The notes: a model not told the origin generated them from the letters alone. A stretch of DNA of 64,000 nt from Sphingomonas oligophenolica (GCF_006438955.1 NZ_RCZK01000003.1:209349-273348), one strand, 5' to 3'. Numbered from the stretch's first letter, positions 39,264 through 47,833 are shown. Translations and numbers: made by a program.

Positions 39264-40942
39264 CAGGCTTCGTCGCCCTCCGCGGTTTCGGTCTCGCTGG
39301 TGTCGGCAGGCTCGGCGGCATCGGACGGCGCGGCGGCGGGTTCTTCGTCGAACCAGTGCGCGCGCGCGGCCATGATGATCTCGTTGCCCTGTTCGTCGCT
39401 GAGACCATAATCGCTGAGGATGCCACCCTTGGGCTCGGGGCGCTTGGGGGCGTCCTCGTTGCGGCGGCGCGGTTCGACGCGCTTCTTCTCGACCAGTTCG
39501 TCGGTCGCGAGATCGGCGAGATCGTCGAGCGTCTTGATCCCCGCCTTGCCGAGCGTCACCAGCATCGCCTCGGTGATGTACGGCATGTCGGCGAGCGCAT
39601 CCTCGACGCCCATCGCCTGGCGTTCTTCGCGCGCGACGGCTTCGCGGCGGTCGAGCGCTTCCTGCGCGCGGCTCTGGAGCTCCTGGCCCAGATCCTCGTC
39701 GAAGCCTTCGATTCCCGCGATCTCGTTGAGTTCGACATAGGCGACCTCTTCGAGGCTGCCGAAGCCTTCGGCGACGAGCAGCTGCGCGAGCGTCTCGTCG
39801 ACGTCGAGCTCGCCCTGGAACAATTCGGTGTTGGTCGTGAATTCCTTCTGGCGCTTTTCGGACGCGTCCTGTTCGGTCAGGATGTCGATCGCCTTGCCGG
39901 TGAGCTGGCTGGCGAGGCGGACGTTCTGGCCGCGGCGACCGATCGCGAGCGACAGCTGGTCATCGGGAACGACGACCTCGATCCGGTCCTCTTCCTCGTC
40001 GATCACGACGCGGCTGACCGATGCGGGCTGCAACGCGTTGACGACGAAAGTCGCGGTGTCTTCGGACCACGGGATGATGTCGATCTTCTCGCCCTGCATT
40101 TCCTGGACGACCGCCTGAACGCGGCTGCCCTTCATGCCGACGCACGCGCCGACCGGGTCGATCGACGAATCGCGGCTGATCACGCCGATCTTCGCGCGGC
40201 TGCCGGGATCGCGGGCGGCGGCCATGATCGTGATGATGCCGTCGTAGATTTCGGGGACTTCCTGCGCGAACAGCTTTTTCATGAAATCGGGGTGCGCGCG
40301 GCTGAGGAAGATCTGCGGGCCGCGGTTTTCGCGGACGACCTTCAGGATCAGGCTGCGGATGCGATCGTTGACGCGGACGACTTCGCGCGGGATCTGCGCG
40401 TCGCGGCGGATGACGCCTTCGGCGCGGCCGAGGTCGACGACGACGTGGCCGAATTCGACGCGCTTGACGACGCCGGTGATGATCTCACCTGCGCGGTCCT
40501 TATATTCCTCATACTGGCGCTCGCGCTCGGCATCGCGGACCTTCTGGAAGATCACCTGCTTGGCGGCTTGCGCGGCGATCCGCCCGAATTCGATCGGGGG
40601 CAGCGGATCGACGATATAGTCGCCGATCGCGGCACCCGGCTGGAGTTTTTCGGCACCCTTGACGTCGACCTGCTTGAAATAATCGTCGACCGCCTCGACC
40701 ACCTCGACGACGCGCCACAGGCGCAGATCGCCGGTGGTGGGATCGAGCTTGGCGCGGATGTCGTTTTCGGCGCCGTAGCGCGATTTGGCGGCGCGCTGGA
40801 TCGCGTCCTCCATCGCCTCGATCACGATCGCCTTGTCGATCATTTTTTCGGTCGCGACCGCATTGGCGATCGCGATCAGTTCCGCGCGGTTGGCGGTGGC
40901 GACGCCAGCGGAGGCGGGGCCGGAAGCGGCGGGGGTGGCCAT
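39263..40942 (-). CDS. nusA: Transcription termination/antitermination factor NusA
   Basis: 559 residues. The N-terminal RNA polymerase-binding domain is followed by S1 (AGEIITGVVKRVEFGHVVVD), two KH domains (DPVGACVGMKGSRVQAVVQE, LSLAIGRRGQNVRLASQLTG) and two acidic C-terminal AR-type repeats. It controls pausing and termination. The start ATG overlaps the rimP stop (TGATG), and the end overlaps the tautomerase start in the same way. Confidence 0.97.
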   Translation of the reverse strand: MATPAASGPASAGVATANRAELIAIANAVATEKMIDKAIVIEAMEDAIQRAAKSRYGAENDIRAKLDPTTGDLRLWRVVEVVEAVDDYFKQVDVKGAEKLQPGAAIGDYIVDPLPPIEFGRIAAQAAKQVIFQKVRDAERERQYEEYKDRAGEIITGVVKRVEFGHVVVDLGRAEGVIRRDAQIPREVVRVNDRIRSLILKVVRENRGPQIFLSRAHPDFMKKLFAQEVPEIYDGIITIMAAARDPGSRAKIGVISRDSSIDPVGACVGMKGSRVQAVVQEMQGEKIDIIPWSEDTATFVVNALQPASVSRVVIDEEEDRIEVVVPDDQLSLAIGRRGQNVRLASQLTGKAIDILTEQDASEKRQKEFTTNTELFQGELDVDETLAQLLVAEGFGSLEEVAYVELNEIAGIEGFDEDLGQELQSRAQEALDRREAVAREERQAMGVEDALADMPYITEAMLVTLGKAGIKTLDDLADLATDELVEKKRVEPRRRNEDAPKRPEPKGGILSDYGLSDEQGNEIIMAARAHWFDEEPAAAPSDAAEPADTSETETAEGDEA

Positions 40943-41559
40943 CAGTTCAGTTCCTCAATGGGCGTCTCGTCGGACGCATCGTTGTCGTCAATATCGTCGA
41001 ATTCGTCGGCGCCGTCGCTCGGCGCCGCTTGATAGAATACCTCGTCGGCTTCAGCCGACGAGAGGGGGGCGGTGGCGGCGAGCAACCGGTCGGTGATCGT
41101 CAACTTGGCGTCCTGAATCTGCACGAACGACACCGTCATCGCGTGATGCCCGCGGACATCGATCGTCACCGCGTCGCCCTCAGTTCCGACCCCGACTCCG
41201 ACGATGTCGCCGGTCAGGATCTTGCGACCCTCGATCGGCTCGACGAGCTTGACCCGGACTTCGTGGCTCGCCCAGTCGCCATAGTCGGCAAGGCGGGTCA
41301 GGGGGCGATCGATGCCGGGCGAGCTCACCTCGAGCCGGTACGCCGCCTCGATCGGGTCCTGCTCGTCGAACAGGTCGGAGATGCGGCGCGACAGTTCGGC
41401 GCAATCGTCGATCGTCAGCTGGCGGGTGTCGGGGCGTTCGGCCATCACCTGGAGCGTGGGATCGGATTTGCCGCCGATCATCTTGACGCGCACAAGGTCG
41501 AAGCCGAGGCTGCGTGCCTCGGGCTCGATCAATTGCGTCAATGCGGCGATGTCCGCCAT
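40942..41559 (-). CDS. rimP: Ribosome maturation factor RimP
   Basis: 205 residues from ATG 41559 (MADIAALTQLIEPEARSLGF). RimP features are LVRVKMIGGKSDPTLQVMAE, CAELSRRISDLFDEQDPI and YRLEVSSPGIDRPLTRLADY. It helps 30S assembly. A C-terminal acidic extension (FDDIDDNDASDETPIEE) is longer than in E. coli. It is first in the rimP-nusA-ylxR-infB-rbfA run. Confidence 0.95.
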   Translation of the reverse strand: MADIAALTQLIEPEARSLGFDLVRVKMIGGKSDPTLQVMAERPDTRQLTIDDCAELSRRISDLFDEQDPIEAAYRLEVSSPGIDRPLTRLADYGDWASHEVRVKLVEPIEGRKILTGDIVGVGVGTEGDAVTIDVRGHHAMTVSFVQIQDAKLTITDRLLAATAPLSSAEADEVFYQAAPSDGADEFDDIDDNDASDETPIEELN

Positions 41560-41570
41560 GGGGTGCTCCG

Positions 41571-41612
41571 GATATAGGTGGCTAGATACAGGTGGCCAGA
41601 TACAGGTGGAAG
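41571..41612. repeat. Three imperfect 14-bp tandem repeats in the rimP leader
   Basis: GATATAGGTGGCTA, GATACAGGTGGCCA and GATACAGGTGGAAG follow one another directly. They lie 12 bases upstream of the rimP start on the minus strand and will be in its 5' leader. Confidence 0.75.
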
Positions 41613-41754
41613 GCGCCGCGGAGCTGAGCCCCGCGACTTCTTTCACCTGACGATGTAAGAGTTCGAGGATGATATACGCGCAGCCGTCGCGCGGCGCAAG
41701 GCGGCAACCGCGCGCCATCCGGGGCGTTGGTCTTGACACATCCAGGAGTCTCCC

Positions 41755-43038
41755 ATGAATCGCGTCCTTCTGATCGCCACGCTGCTCGTCGGCACCGCGT
41801 GCACCGCGCAAACCAACCCCGCGTCCCCGAACGCGCAACAGCCCGGCGCCGCAGCGGAAACGCCGACGATGCCGCAGCCGCCGGGCGCGACCGACGCGGT
41901 ACCGAACAATGCGCCCAAGGCGACGGTGGCGAACGTGCCCGCGACGACGGGCCGCGCCAACCTGGCCGACAGCAAGCCACCGTTTGCGATCACGACGCTG
42001 GGGACATTCGATTCGCCGTTCGCGATGGCGTTCCTGCCCGACGGACGGCTGCTCGTCACCGAGAAGGGCGGCACGCTGAAGCTGCGCGAAACCGATGGCG
42101 GCATCGTCGGCGTTGCGGGTGTGCCGGCGGTCGAGACCGGCGGGCAGGGCGGGTTGCTCGATGTCGCGGTCGCGCCCGATGTTGCAGACAGCGGCGTGGT
42201 GTATCTGAGCTACGCCGAATCCGGCGCGGGCGGCCCGGCGTTGGCGCTGGCCAAGGGCAGGCTGGTGTCGAAACCGGTCACCTGCGTGCGCGCGCCCTGT
42301 TATCCGGTGGTATCACTCGAGGGCGTGCAGGTGATCTGGCGGTCGGGATCGAACGGGCCGGGCGGGCAGTTCGGATCGGTCATCGCGTTCGCGCCCGATG
42401 GCAAATCGCTGTTCCTGACCTCGGGCGAACGCCAGCGCTTCACGCCCGCGCAGGACCCCGGGCAGGCGCTCGGCAAGATCGTCCACCTGACGCTCGACGG
42501 CAAGGCCGCGGCGGACAACCCGGCCTACGCCAGGGGTGGTGTCGAGGCGATGACGTGGTCGAGCGGGCATCGCAACCCGTACGGGCTGGTCTTCACGCGT
42601 GACGGGCGGCTGTGGGAAGAGGAGATGGGGCCGAAGGGCGGCGACGAACTCAACCTGATCGAACCGGCCAAGAATTACGGCTGGCCGATCGTTTCGAACG
42701 GTGACAATTATTCGGGCCAGCCGATCCCCGACCAGCCGAGCCGCCCCGATCTCGCCGAACCGGTGCTATGGTGGAATCCGGTGATCTCGCCGGGTGGGAT
42801 GATCGAATATACCGGCGCAATGTTCCCCGAGTACAAGGGTTCGCTGTTGATCGGCGCGCTCTCTGCCAAGGCGCTGATCCGGGTCGCGCTCGACGGCGCG
42901 AAGGCGACCGCGGTCGACCAATGGGCCATGGGCGCGCGCATCCGCGATGTCGCGCAGGCGCCCGATGGCGCGATCTGGGTGCTCGAGGATGGTGGCCGCG
43001 GGTCGAACGGGGCGTTGTTGCGGTTGGCGAAGCCGTGA
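41755..43038 (+). CDS. PQQ-dependent sugar dehydrogenase (soluble aldose type), lipoprotein
   Basis: 427 residues. The N terminus MNRVLLIATLLVGTACTAQT has a lipobox (LVGTAC), so lipidation at Cys16 is likely. After a 60-residue Pro/Ala linker the six-bladed propeller shows SPFAMAFLPDGRLLVTEKGG, GGQGGLLDVAVAPD, SSGHRNPYGLVFTRDGRLW and EEMGPKGGDELNLI. It oxidises aldose sugars with PQQ in the periplasm and passes electrons to the chain. No PQQ synthesis genes are in the window. Confidence 0.92.
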   Translation: MNRVLLIATLLVGTACTAQTNPASPNAQQPGAAAETPTMPQPPGATDAVPNNAPKATVANVPATTGRANLADSKPPFAITTLGTFDSPFAMAFLPDGRLLVTEKGGTLKLRETDGGIVGVAGVPAVETGGQGGLLDVAVAPDVADSGVVYLSYAESGAGGPALALAKGRLVSKPVTCVRAPCYPVVSLEGVQVIWRSGSNGPGGQFGSVIAFAPDGKSLFLTSGERQRFTPAQDPGQALGKIVHLTLDGKAAADNPAYARGGVEAMTWSSGHRNPYGLVFTRDGRLWEEEMGPKGGDELNLIEPAKNYGWPIVSNGDNYSGQPIPDQPSRPDLAEPVLWWNPVISPGGMIEYTGAMFPEYKGSLLIGALSAKALIRVALDGAKATAVDQWAMGARIRDVAQAPDGAIWVLEDGGRGSNGALLRLAKP

Positions 43039-43041
43039 TTA

Positions 43042-43168
43042 ATCCTCCCCCGCCAGGGGGAGGTGGGCCGCGTAGCGGGTCGGAGGGGGAGGGAACGACC
43101 AACCATCGTTGGGGGTCCTCCCCCTCCGTCAGCCAGACGGCTGCCACCTCCCCCTGGCGGGGGAGGAT
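43042..43168. repeat. Palindromic repeat related to family A
   Basis: TCCTCCCCCGCCAGGGGGAG at the left mirrors CTCCCCCTGGCGGGGGAGGA at the right, with GGAGGGGGAGG / CCTCCCCCTCC inside. It lies between convergent genes and could also act as a terminator. Confidence 0.8.
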
Positions 43169-43173
43169 TGCAA

Positions 43174-43587
43174 TCAGTCCCGGACGATCAGATAGTTCAT
43201 CCTTGCCGCCGAGATCGGCTTGGCGGGGTCGTCCTGCCAGGCGGTGGCGACGACGTTGGCGACGCGGTTGCCGAGCCGGGTGATCGTCCCCGAGGCGTAG
43301 GTGGTCTTGTCGCGCCCGCCGCGCATGAAATCGATCGTGACGTTGATCGGCTTGATCCGCGCCGCGCCGCCGCCTTCATCGCCGCCTTCATTGTCGCCTT
43401 CGCCTTCCAGCGCATACTGGAGCGCGGCGATCGCGGCGACCTCCAGCAACCCGGAGATCGCGCCGCCCTGAAGGAAGCCGGGGCGCCCGACCACGTCGTC
43501 GTGGAACGGCATGACCAGGATCGGTGCGCCGTCGGCGTCGCGCTCGACCTCGGCCTTCAGCACATCGGCGTAGGGGGGCAGCTTCAT
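43174..43587 (-). CDS. PaaI-like hotdog thioesterase with Glu/Gly-rich insert
   Basis: 137 residues. Hotdog motifs GRPGFLQGGAISGLLEVAA and the strand INVTIDFMRGGRDKTTYASG match PaaI/YdiI-type acyl-CoA thioesterases. A short low-complexity insert (EGEGDNEGGDEGGG, residues 61-74) interrupts the fold between helix and sheet. The gene overlaps the next thioesterase by 4 bases (ATGA). Confidence 0.9.
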   Translation of the reverse strand: MKLPPYADVLKAEVERDADGAPILVMPFHDDVVGRPGFLQGGAISGLLEVAAIAALQYALEGEGDNEGGDEGGGAARIKPINVTIDFMRGGRDKTTYASGTITRLGNRVANVVATAWQDDPAKPISAARMNYLIVRD

Positions 43588-44024
43588 CGCTCGGTTCCCG
43601 GGTACGCGCCCTGCGGCAGCATGAAGGTCGCGGCGACGTTAGCGATCGGATCGGCGGGGTCGCCGTCGTGCGCCAAGCCGCGCGTGAACGCGATCGAGCG
43701 CGTCACGCGCAGACATTCGGCGCGGCCGATCACGGTGCGGCCCGGCGTCGCGGGGCGCAGATAATCGATCCTGAGGTCGAGCGTCGCGTGCGGCACGAAC
43801 GCGTCGACGCGTCGCCACACCGCCAGGCTGGTCGTCATGTCCATCAACGCGATGATCGGGCCGGACGCGAGCACACCGCTCGCCGGATCGCCGATCAGGT
43901 CTTCCGAATAGGGCAGCGCCATCTCGACCCACGTCGCCTCATGCGCGTGAAGGCGAATGCCCAGCCGTCCGCCATGCCCCCAGGTGCCGCGCGCCATGAA
44001 CCGATCGAGATCGAAACCACTCAT
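43584..44024 (-). CDS. PaaI-like hotdog thioesterase
   Basis: 146 residues. Motifs DPASGVLASGPIIALMDMTT and ATLDLRIDYLRPATPGRTVI are typical of hotdog acyl-CoA thioesterases. It is the upstream member of a tandem pair with a 4-base overlap, so the two may form a heteromer. It is divergent from a crotonase gene, hinting at a shared acyl-CoA pathway. Confidence 0.9.
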   Translation of the reverse strand: MSGFDLDRFMARGTWGHGGRLGIRLHAHEATWVEMALPYSEDLIGDPASGVLASGPIIALMDMTTSLAVWRRVDAFVPHATLDLRIDYLRPATPGRTVIGRAECLRVTRSIAFTRGLAHDGDPADPIANVAATFMLPQGAYPGTER

Positions 44025-44103
44025 CCGGCGCTCTCCTACACGCCGAACGCGGTAGCGTAACGTGCCTTGCTTGGGTTAGCGTGACGCCGAGCAGGAGAGA
44101 ACC

Positions 44104-44883
44104 ATGACCGACCGCGTCACCATCACCGTCACCGACCAGATCGCCGACGTCCGCCTGACCCGCGCGGACAAGATGAACGCGCTCGACCCCGCGATGTTCG
44201 CCGCGATCGGCGCGGCGATCGATTCGCTTGCGCGCCGCACCGACGTGCGCTGCGTCGTGCTGTCGGGCGAGGGGCGCGCGTTCTGCGCGGGGCTCGACAT
44301 GGCGAGCATGGCAGGGGGTGGTTCGGGGACCGGGCGCGAGCGCAACGACCAGGGCAGCATCCTGCCGCAGCACGTCACCTGGGGCTGGCGCAACCTGCCG
44401 ATGCCGGTGATCGCCGCGGTCCATGGCGTCGCGTTCGGTGGGGGTTTCCAGATCATGTCGGGGGCGGACATCCGGATCTGCGCGCCGGACAGCCGGTTCG
44501 CGATCCGCGAGACCTATTGGGGGCTCGTCCCCGATATGGCGGGGTTCCCGATCTGGCGCGGGCTGGTGCGCGACGACGTGCTGCGCGAACTGGTCTATAC
44601 CGCGCGCGAATTCGATGCGGGGGAAGCGTTCGTCCACGGTTTCGTGACGCGCATCGCCGACGATCCGCATGCCGCGGCGATGGACCTCGCGCGGGCGATC
44701 GCGGCGCGCAATCCGCACGCGATCCGTGGCGCGAAGCGGCTCTGCAACATGGCGCACGACGCCGATCCGCGTGCGATGCTGGAGGCGGAAACGACCGAGC
44801 AGATCAAGGTGATCGGCCAGCCCAACATGATGGAGGCGGTGGCCGCCAACATGGCCAAGCGCGAGGCGGTGTTTGTGGATTGA
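44104..44883 (+). CDS. Crotonase family protein (enoyl-CoA hydratase-like)
   Basis: 259 residues. Crotonase motifs are NALDPAMFAAI, RAFCAGLDMASMAGG and the oxyanion loop AAVHGVAFGGGFQIMSGADI. FAIRETYWGLVPDMAG has Glu where catalytic residues lie in hydratases, but isomerase or thioesterase activity cannot be excluded. GAGAG lies before the ATG. It is divergent from the thioesterase pair. Confidence 0.9.
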   Translation: MTDRVTITVTDQIADVRLTRADKMNALDPAMFAAIGAAIDSLARRTDVRCVVLSGEGRAFCAGLDMASMAGGGSGTGRERNDQGSILPQHVTWGWRNLPMPVIAAVHGVAFGGGFQIMSGADIRICAPDSRFAIRETYWGLVPDMAGFPIWRGLVRDDVLRELVYTAREFDAGEAFVHGFVTRIADDPHAAAMDLARAIAARNPHAIRGAKRLCNMAHDADPRAMLEAETTEQIKVIGQPNMMEAVAANMAKREAVFVD

Positions 44884-44890
44884 GGCGGCA

Positions 44891-44981
44891 CCCCCCCCCG
44901 TCATGCCGGGCTGGTCCCGGCATCCAGAGCCAAACAGCGCAATACTCGTGACCCTGGACCCCGGGACAAGCCCGGGGTGAC
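44891..44981. repeat. Inverted repeat of the GTCATGCCGGG...CCCGGGGTGACG type
   Basis: CGTCATGCCGGGCTGGTCCC is answered by CCCGGGACAAGCCCGGGGTG about 50 bases on. Similar elements are common between genes in alphaproteobacteria. It separates convergent crotonase and era ends. Confidence 0.7.
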
Positions 44982-44986
44982 GAAGG

Positions 44987-45880
44987 CTACTCCACCCAGT
45001 CGAGCCCGATGTCGCGATAGGTCTCGCGGTCCTCGTCCCAGCCCGGCTTTACCTTGACGTGGAGGTAGAGGTGGACGGGCTTGCCCATGATCCCCGCCAG
45101 TTCCGCGCGGGCGCGCGCGCCGATCTCGCGAATTCGGGCGCCGCCCTTGCCGAGCACGATCGCGCGCTGGGTCGGGCGCTCGACCAGGATCTGCTGGTGG
45201 ATTTCGACCGATCCGTCGTCGCGCTCGGCATAGGTTTCGGTCTCGATCGTGCTCGCATAGGGGAGTTCGGCGTGGAGCTGGAGATAGAGTTGTTCGCGGG
45301 TCACCTCGGCGGCGAGGCTGCGCTCGCTGGCGTCGGAGACCTGATCCTCGGGATAATGCCACGGTCCTTCGGGCATCGCGGCGGCAAACGCGGTCTTGAG
45401 TTCGGCCACGCCATCCCCGGTGCCGGCGCTGACGAAAAACGTCTCGGTGAATGGCAGCAACGCGTTCAGCCGCTCGGCGTGGAGCAGCAGCTTGGGCTTG
45501 TCGGCGACATCGACCTTGTTGAGGATCAGATAGGTGGGCTCGGGACGCCCGACGAGGCTCTCGATGATCGCGGTCACCTTGGCTCCGACCCCGCCCTTGC
45601 CATCGACGACGAGCGCGAGGACGTCGGCGCCCTCCGCCCCGCCCCAGGCGGCGGCGACCATCGCGCGATCGAGCCGCCGCTTGGGCTCGAAAATCCCCGG
45701 CGTATCGACCAGCAACAGCTGCGTCTGGTCCTCGATCGCCACCCCCATTAACCGCGCGCGCGTCGTCTGAGCCTTGGGGCTGACGATCGCGACCTTCTGC
45801 CCGACGAGCGCATTGACGAGCGTCGACTTGCCCGCATTCGGCGCGCCGACGATGGCGACGAGGCCGCAGGATTGGGTCAT
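44987..45880 (-). CDS. era: GTPase Era
   Basis: 297 residues. G1 GAPNAGKST (12-20), G3 DTPGIF and G4 NKVD are in place, and the C-terminal KH domain is seen in GGARIREIGARARAELAGIM. Era binds the 16S 3' end and assists small-subunit assembly. It follows rnc and lepB as in many bacteria, but a GIY-YIG gene lies between. Its ATG overlaps the stop of that gene (ATGA). Confidence 0.97.
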   Translation of the reverse strand: MTQSCGLVAIVGAPNAGKSTLVNALVGQKVAIVSPKAQTTRARLMGVAIEDQTQLLLVDTPGIFEPKRRLDRAMVAAAWGGAEGADVLALVVDGKGGVGAKVTAIIESLVGRPEPTYLILNKVDVADKPKLLLHAERLNALLPFTETFFVSAGTGDGVAELKTAFAAAMPEGPWHYPEDQVSDASERSLAAEVTREQLYLQLHAELPYASTIETETYAERDDGSVEIHQQILVERPTQRAIVLGKGGARIREIGARARAELAGIMGKPVHLYLHVKVKPGWDEDRETYRDIGLDWVE

Positions 45881-46254
45881 GATCGTTGGTCTTTCGGAGC
45901 AAGGGAATCAGGCTCAGCCCGAACGGTCGGGGATGAACGCACCACCTCCGTTCGCCCTGAGCTTGTCGAAGGGCATTGTCGATTCCTCGCCAATAGGCTG
46001 AGCCGATCCCAATCGCCATCGATCAATGCCTGTTTCTTGGCACGCGACCAGCCCTTGATCCGGCGTTCTGATTCCAGCGATTCCATTCGCGAGGGAAATT
46101 CCTGGCACCAGACAAGGGTTACTGGCCGACGTTTGCGGGTGTGCGCGCACCCGATCCCCAGGTGATGAGCGCCAATGCGCGTTTCCAGATTGTCGGTGTG
46201 ACCGGTGTAGAAGCTGTCGTCTGCGCAGCGCAGGATGTATGCCCAGAACGACAT
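45877..46254 (-). CDS. GIY-YIG nuclease family protein with repeat-encoded tail
   Basis: 125 residues from ATG 46254. The GIY-YIG fold shows as FWAYILRCADDSFYTGHTDN, RRPVTLVWCQEFPSRMES and ERRIKGWSRAKKQALIDGDW. The real domain ends near LSLLARNR (about residue 90). The last 35 residues (CPSTSSGRTEVVRSSP onward) are the translation of a dispersed family B repeat, and the frame ends on the era start codon (ATGA). Small GIY-YIG proteins of this type (UPF0213-like) have unknown roles. It probably joined the lepB-rnc-era operon secondarily. Confidence 0.87.
   Translation of the reverse strand: MSFWAYILRCADDSFYTGHTDNLETRIGAHHLGIGCAHTRKRRPVTLVWCQEFPSRMESLESERRIKGWSRAKKQALIDGDWDRLSLLARNRQCPSTSSGRTEVVRSSPTVRAEPDSLAPKDQRS
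45900..45977. repeat. Family B repeat pair inside the GIY-YIG reading frame
   Basis: CAGGCTCAGCCCGAACGG and CCGTTCGCCCTGAGCTTGTC are inverted arms about 20 bases apart. The whole unit is translated as the C-terminal tail of the GIY-YIG protein. Confidence 0.8.
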
Positions 46255-46275
46255 TGGCCGGAGTTTGCGCGCATC

Positions 46276-46304
46276 AGCGCCCTTCGACAAGCTCAGGGCG
46301 AACG
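46276..46304. repeat. Family B repeat, half unit
   Basis: GCCCTTCGACAAGCTCAGGG is a single arm between rnc and the GIY-YIG gene. Confidence 0.7.
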
Positions 46305-46364
46305 GGGGGAGAGTATCGGCCCTACGTCACTTCGTGGCGAGCTTGTCGACGCACGCTGGGCCGA

Positions 46365-47030
46365 TCAGCCGCCCAGCTTCGCCAGCAACGCTGCCGCGGC
46401 CGCGGTCTCGGCTTCCTGTTTGTTGGTGCCGGTCGCGCTCGCTTCGTCTTTGCCGACCGTCACCGTGATCGTGAAGCGCGGCGCGTGGTGCGGCCCCGAC
46501 CGGTCGGCCACCGCATAGCTCGGCGCGCGGCGGTTGTGCGCGGCGGCCCATTCCTGGAGTTGCGACTTGGGGTGTTGCGGTGCCTTGGCGTCGGCGTGGA
46601 CGCGGGTTCCCCAGGTGGTGCGGATCAGAGTGCGGGCCGCGTCGAGGCCGGCTTCGCGATACCATGCGCCGATCAGCGCCTCCATCACGTCGCCCAGGAC
46701 ATTGTCGCTGTCGATCGCGCCGTCGTCGCGCGCCTGTTTGCCGAGCCGCAGGTGATCGCGGACGCCGACCTCGCGTGCGACGTCGGCGCACACCGCGCCG
46801 GTCACCAGCGCGTTCAGGCGTTTCGACAATTGTCCTTCGGCATCATGGGGAAATACTTCCCACAGCCATTCGGCGATCACCAGCCCGAGCACGCGGTCGC
46901 CGAGAAATTCGAGCCGCTCGTAATTCTCGGTACCCTGGCTGCCGTGCGTCAGCGCGCGCGCGAAGGGCGCGGGGTCGGCGGGCGCGCGGCCGAGCAGCCC
47001 CGCGAGCCAGTCGTCAAGCGGCTCGCTCAG
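46365..47030 (-). CDS. rnc: Ribonuclease III
   Basis: About 221 residues. The nuclease signature ERLEFLGDRVLGLVIAEWLW, the second acidic site NVLGDVMEALIGAWYREAGL and the C-terminal dsRNA-binding domain (KSQLQEWAAAHNRRAPSYAV, TNKQEAETAAAAALLAKLG) are complete. It cuts double-stranded RNA, including rRNA precursors. Homology begins at SEPLDDWLAG, where no ATG, GTG or TTG exists in frame; the choice is CTG 47030 or ATT 47033, right after GGGGAGGG and overlapping the lepB stop. Start codon is therefore uncertain. Confidence 0.94.
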   Translation of the reverse strand: MSEPLDDWLAGLLGRAPADPAPFARALTHGSQGTENYERLEFLGDRVLGLVIAEWLWEVFPHDAEGQLSKRLNALVTGAVCADVAREVGVRDHLRLGKQARDDGAIDSDNVLGDVMEALIGAWYREAGLDAARTLIRTTWGTRVHADAKAPQHPKSQLQEWAAAHNRRAPSYAVADRSGPHHAPRFTITVTVGKDEASATGTNKQEAETAAAAALLAKLGG

Positions 47031-47833
47031 AATCCCTCCCCGATCCGGTCGAGGCGTGCGGCGCTCACCCACGTCCACGGCTTCAACCATGACGACGATC
47101 CGTCGGTCGAGAAGAAGGTGACGACCGCCTTGCCCTCGATCCGTTCCATCGGGATGTAACCCATGCCCTCGGGGTAGGCGAAGCGGCTGTCGGCGCTGTC
47201 GTCGCGGTTGTCGCCCATCAGGAACACGTCGCCTGGCGGAACAGTATAGACGTCGGTGTCGTCGGCCTGCGGGATCATCCGCTGGTCGAGCACGTCGTAG
47301 CTTTTGCCGCCGGGCAGCGTCTCGCGGAACCGCGGGTAGCGACAGACCGGCTGGCCGTTGGAACCGACGCCCTGGAACGGGGTGTCGCACAGCCGCGCGG
47401 GGAAATTCGCGGTCAGCGGCAGCACGAAATCGGCGACGCGTTGCTTGGGGATCGCCTTGCCGTTGAGCCACAGCTGGCCGTGGCGCATCTGGACGGTATC
47501 GCCAGGCAGGCCGATCACGCGCTTGATGACGTCGTGATCGTCGTCGCCGGGCGAGCGGAACACCACGACGTCGCCGCGCGCGGGGGTGTGCGGCAGGATG
47601 CGACCGGGGATCAGCGGCAGCCCCCAGGGCAGCGACCAGCGCGAATAGCCGTAGTTCCATTTCGACACGAACAGGAAATCGCCGATCAGCAGCCGCGGCA
47701 GCATCGATTCGCTGGGGATATAGAAGGACGCGAACACGAAGCTGCGCACGATGAACACGATGATCGCGAGCTTCAGCAGGAAACTCAGCGTCTCGCGGGT
47801 TTCGGATTGGGGAGCGCGCTTGGTCCTGGCCAT
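47027..47833 (-). CDS. lepB: Signal peptidase I
   Basis: 268 residues from ATG 47833. A membrane helix (LLKLAIIVFIVRSFVFASFY) is followed by the catalytic Ser43 in IPSESMLPRL and Lys104 in DVIKRVIGLPGD, and box E GDNRDDSADSRF. It removes signal peptides on the periplasmic side. It is first of the lepB-rnc-GIY-YIG-era cluster and ends over the rnc start. Confidence 0.96.
   Translation of the reverse strand: MARTKRAPQSETRETLSFLLKLAIIVFIVRSFVFASFYIPSESMLPRLLIGDFLFVSKWNYGYSRWSLPWGLPLIPGRILPHTPARGDVVVFRSPGDDDHDVIKRVIGLPGDTVQMRHGQLWLNGKAIPKQRVADFVLPLTANFPARLCDTPFQGVGSNGQPVCRYPRFRETLPGGKSYDVLDQRMIPQADDTDVYTVPPGDVFLMGDNRDDSADSRFAYPEGMGYIPMERIEGKAVVTFFSTDGSSSWLKPWTWVSAARLDRIGEGF

Noticed and set aside
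41560..41838. Longer RimP start upstream of 41559
   Set aside because: Extra residues are unlike RimP and cross the tandem repeats; MADIAALTQ is the conserved beginning.
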